Below are positions 26,995 to 27,666 of a DNA stretch of 27,666 bases, one piece after another (within the stretch, counting starts at the first letter, position 1; each line of letters starts with the position of its first letter). Position numbers and translations under genes: made by a program. A model generated the notes under the pieces. That model ran no database searches, was not told the DNA's origin, and saw nothing but the letters and a program-made list of their open reading frames with translations. This DNA is from a virus: the IMG/VR virus record IMGVR_UViG_3300031841_003389, positions 1-27,666 of that record; one strand, written 5' to 3'.

Positions 26995-27544
26995 ACTTTA
27001 AGGCTATATCATTTGATTTCATACAATAAACCCTTTCATTATCTATGATAAACTCGAATTCGCCATAAGGAGTGTATCCGACTAGATCACCAGGGTTAAT
27101 TTTAAGCGCTTCTAAGGCACTATTACCATACTTTAGTATACCAATATGCTTTTGCTCTTTTTCAAGCGAATATGAGCTTGTTTGTTTTATTGGTTTTATA
27201 AAGCAATAATTCAAATGGGACTTCCACCCATTGCCGTCATTATAAGCATAAACCTGATCCATCTGAGTGAAATACAGGTTTTCTTTAAAATAAAGACTTC
27301 CGTTTTTCTCTCTTCCATTATGATCATAATATCTTCTAAATATATTATGGTGGATCATTACTGTATCCCCTTCCTTTATTGGCGTTTTATACGCTGCAGG
27401 AACAGAAACAACAATAGCTTTTTTACTTATGTGACGAAAGCTTTCTATATTATTATTTAGTAAGAGGCTATTGTCACCCACTTTCTTTGTATTGTTATAC
27501 CGCTTATCATGGGGTTTAACAATAAAGCTATATAAACTCTTCAT
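26939..27544 (-). CDS. GroES-like co-chaperonin with two Cpn10-type domains, 201 aa
   Basis: The ATG at 27544 overlaps the TGA of the upstream partial gene by one base (TGATG); a longer frame from TTG 27547 is not needed. Domain 1 (about 1-105): MKSLYSFIVKPHDKRYNNTK, a mobile-loop-like stretch (about 20-38), then TPIKEGDTVMIHHNIFRRYY and FTQMDQVYAY. Domain 2 (about 115-190): NYCFIKPIKQ, a short loop, HIGILKYGN, then INPGDLVGYTPYGEFEFIID and VYCMKSNDIALKY. In GroES the equivalent elements are the first strand, GD-x-V, and the final I-M-x-x-D-I-L-A strand. The spacing fits a tandem duplication. Phage co-chaperonins (for example T4 gp31) adapt the host GroEL to fold capsid proteins; here the gene lies just upstream of the head genes. 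Host-GroEL binding is inferred. Confidence 0.7.
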   Translation of the reverse strand: MKSLYSFIVKPHDKRYNNTKKVGDNSLLLNNNIESFRHISKKAIVVSVPAAYKTPIKEGDTVMIHHNIFRRYYDHNGREKNGSLYFKENLYFTQMDQVYAYNDGNGWKSHLNYCFIKPIKQTSSYSLEKEQKHIGILKYGNSALEALKINPGDLVGYTPYGEFEFIIDNERVYCMKSNDIALKYGRKGNEEEYNPSWAKSS

Positions 27545-27666
27545 CAATACTCTAGGTCATACTCAATAGATATGGCCATGTTAGAATTAAACTTCTTCCA
27601 TGGCAATACCTCATTGTTTTTCTTTATGTATATATTATAAGAAGAATCACTATCTTCAAACAATAT
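27544..27666 (-). CDS. Partial upstream gene, C-terminal 40 residues only
   Basis: An open frame enters from the right edge and ends at TGA 27546-27544, one base overlapping the GroES-like ATG (TGATG). The visible residues end WKKFNSNMAISIEYDLEY, a beta-like acidic C-terminus. The protein cannot be identified from this fragment. The overlap implies it belongs to the same transcript as the head genes. Confidence 0.65.
   Translation of the reverse strand: MLFEDSDSSYNIYIKKNNEVLPWKKFNSNMAISIEYDLEY

Noticed and set aside
1-27666. Stop-codon reassignment (TAG or TGA read-through), as in some crAss-like phages
   Set aside because: Genes end normally at TAG (12118, 19394, 9339), TGA (26719, 10055, 27544) and TAA, at positions that match the start of the next gene.
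1-27666. tRNA genes, CRISPR arrays, insertion sequences, integrase or attachment sites
   Set aside because: No cloverleaf-like sequence, regularly spaced repeats, transposase motifs or terminal repeats were found; the window is almost fully occupied by virion genes.

Overview
This window is a stretch of a tailed double-stranded DNA phage genome. It is AT-rich (roughly one third G+C by eye) and almost fully coding, and every supported gene lies on the minus strand, so transcription runs from the right end to the left. The order is the head-to-tail order of a podovirus virion module: partial upstream gene, GroES-like co-chaperonin, small protein (small-terminase position), large terminase, portal, acidic scaffold-like protein, major capsid protein, a head-region protein of unknown function, two adaptor/ring-like proteins, two large beta-rich tail proteins, a cupin, two internal virion (ejection) proteins, and a giant protein of at least 2593 codons that runs off the left edge. 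No integrase, lysis, replication or RNA polymerase gene is visible, and there are no tRNAs, CRISPR arrays or insertion sequences.

The terminase, portal, capsid and tail proteins remind me of crAss-like (Crassvirales-related) podoviruses and uncultured marine phages. That is recognition from memory, not a database search. Most start codons are preceded by A/T-rich leaders with no Shine-Dalgarno sequence, which fits a Bacteroidota host such as a marine or freshwater flavobacterium; this host assignment is an inference. TAA, TAG and TGA all end genes cleanly, so the standard code is used, unlike some gut crAss-like phages that read through TAG.

Region by region: 27666-26719 holds assembly-helper genes joined by very short or overlapping junctions (TGATG, a 56-base overlap, ATGA). 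26722-19394 holds packaging and capsid genes. 19393-18486 holds a head-region gene with a hairpin on each side, both likely to reduce transcription after the capsid gene. 18485-10504 holds connector and tail. 10498-1 holds a cupin plus the proteins expected to be packed inside the head and ejected into the host. No stretch longer than 102 bases lacks a gene.

The part most worth following up is the giant left-hand protein. It combines long helical and hydrophobic stretches typical of ejected proteins with an HExxH metalloprotease-like site, a short motif resembling sigma-factor region 2, a conserved FEH-IPAR block, and a complete set of HAD-superfamily phosphatase motifs. This suggests a multi-enzyme effector delivered with the DNA. 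The role of each domain is unproven.
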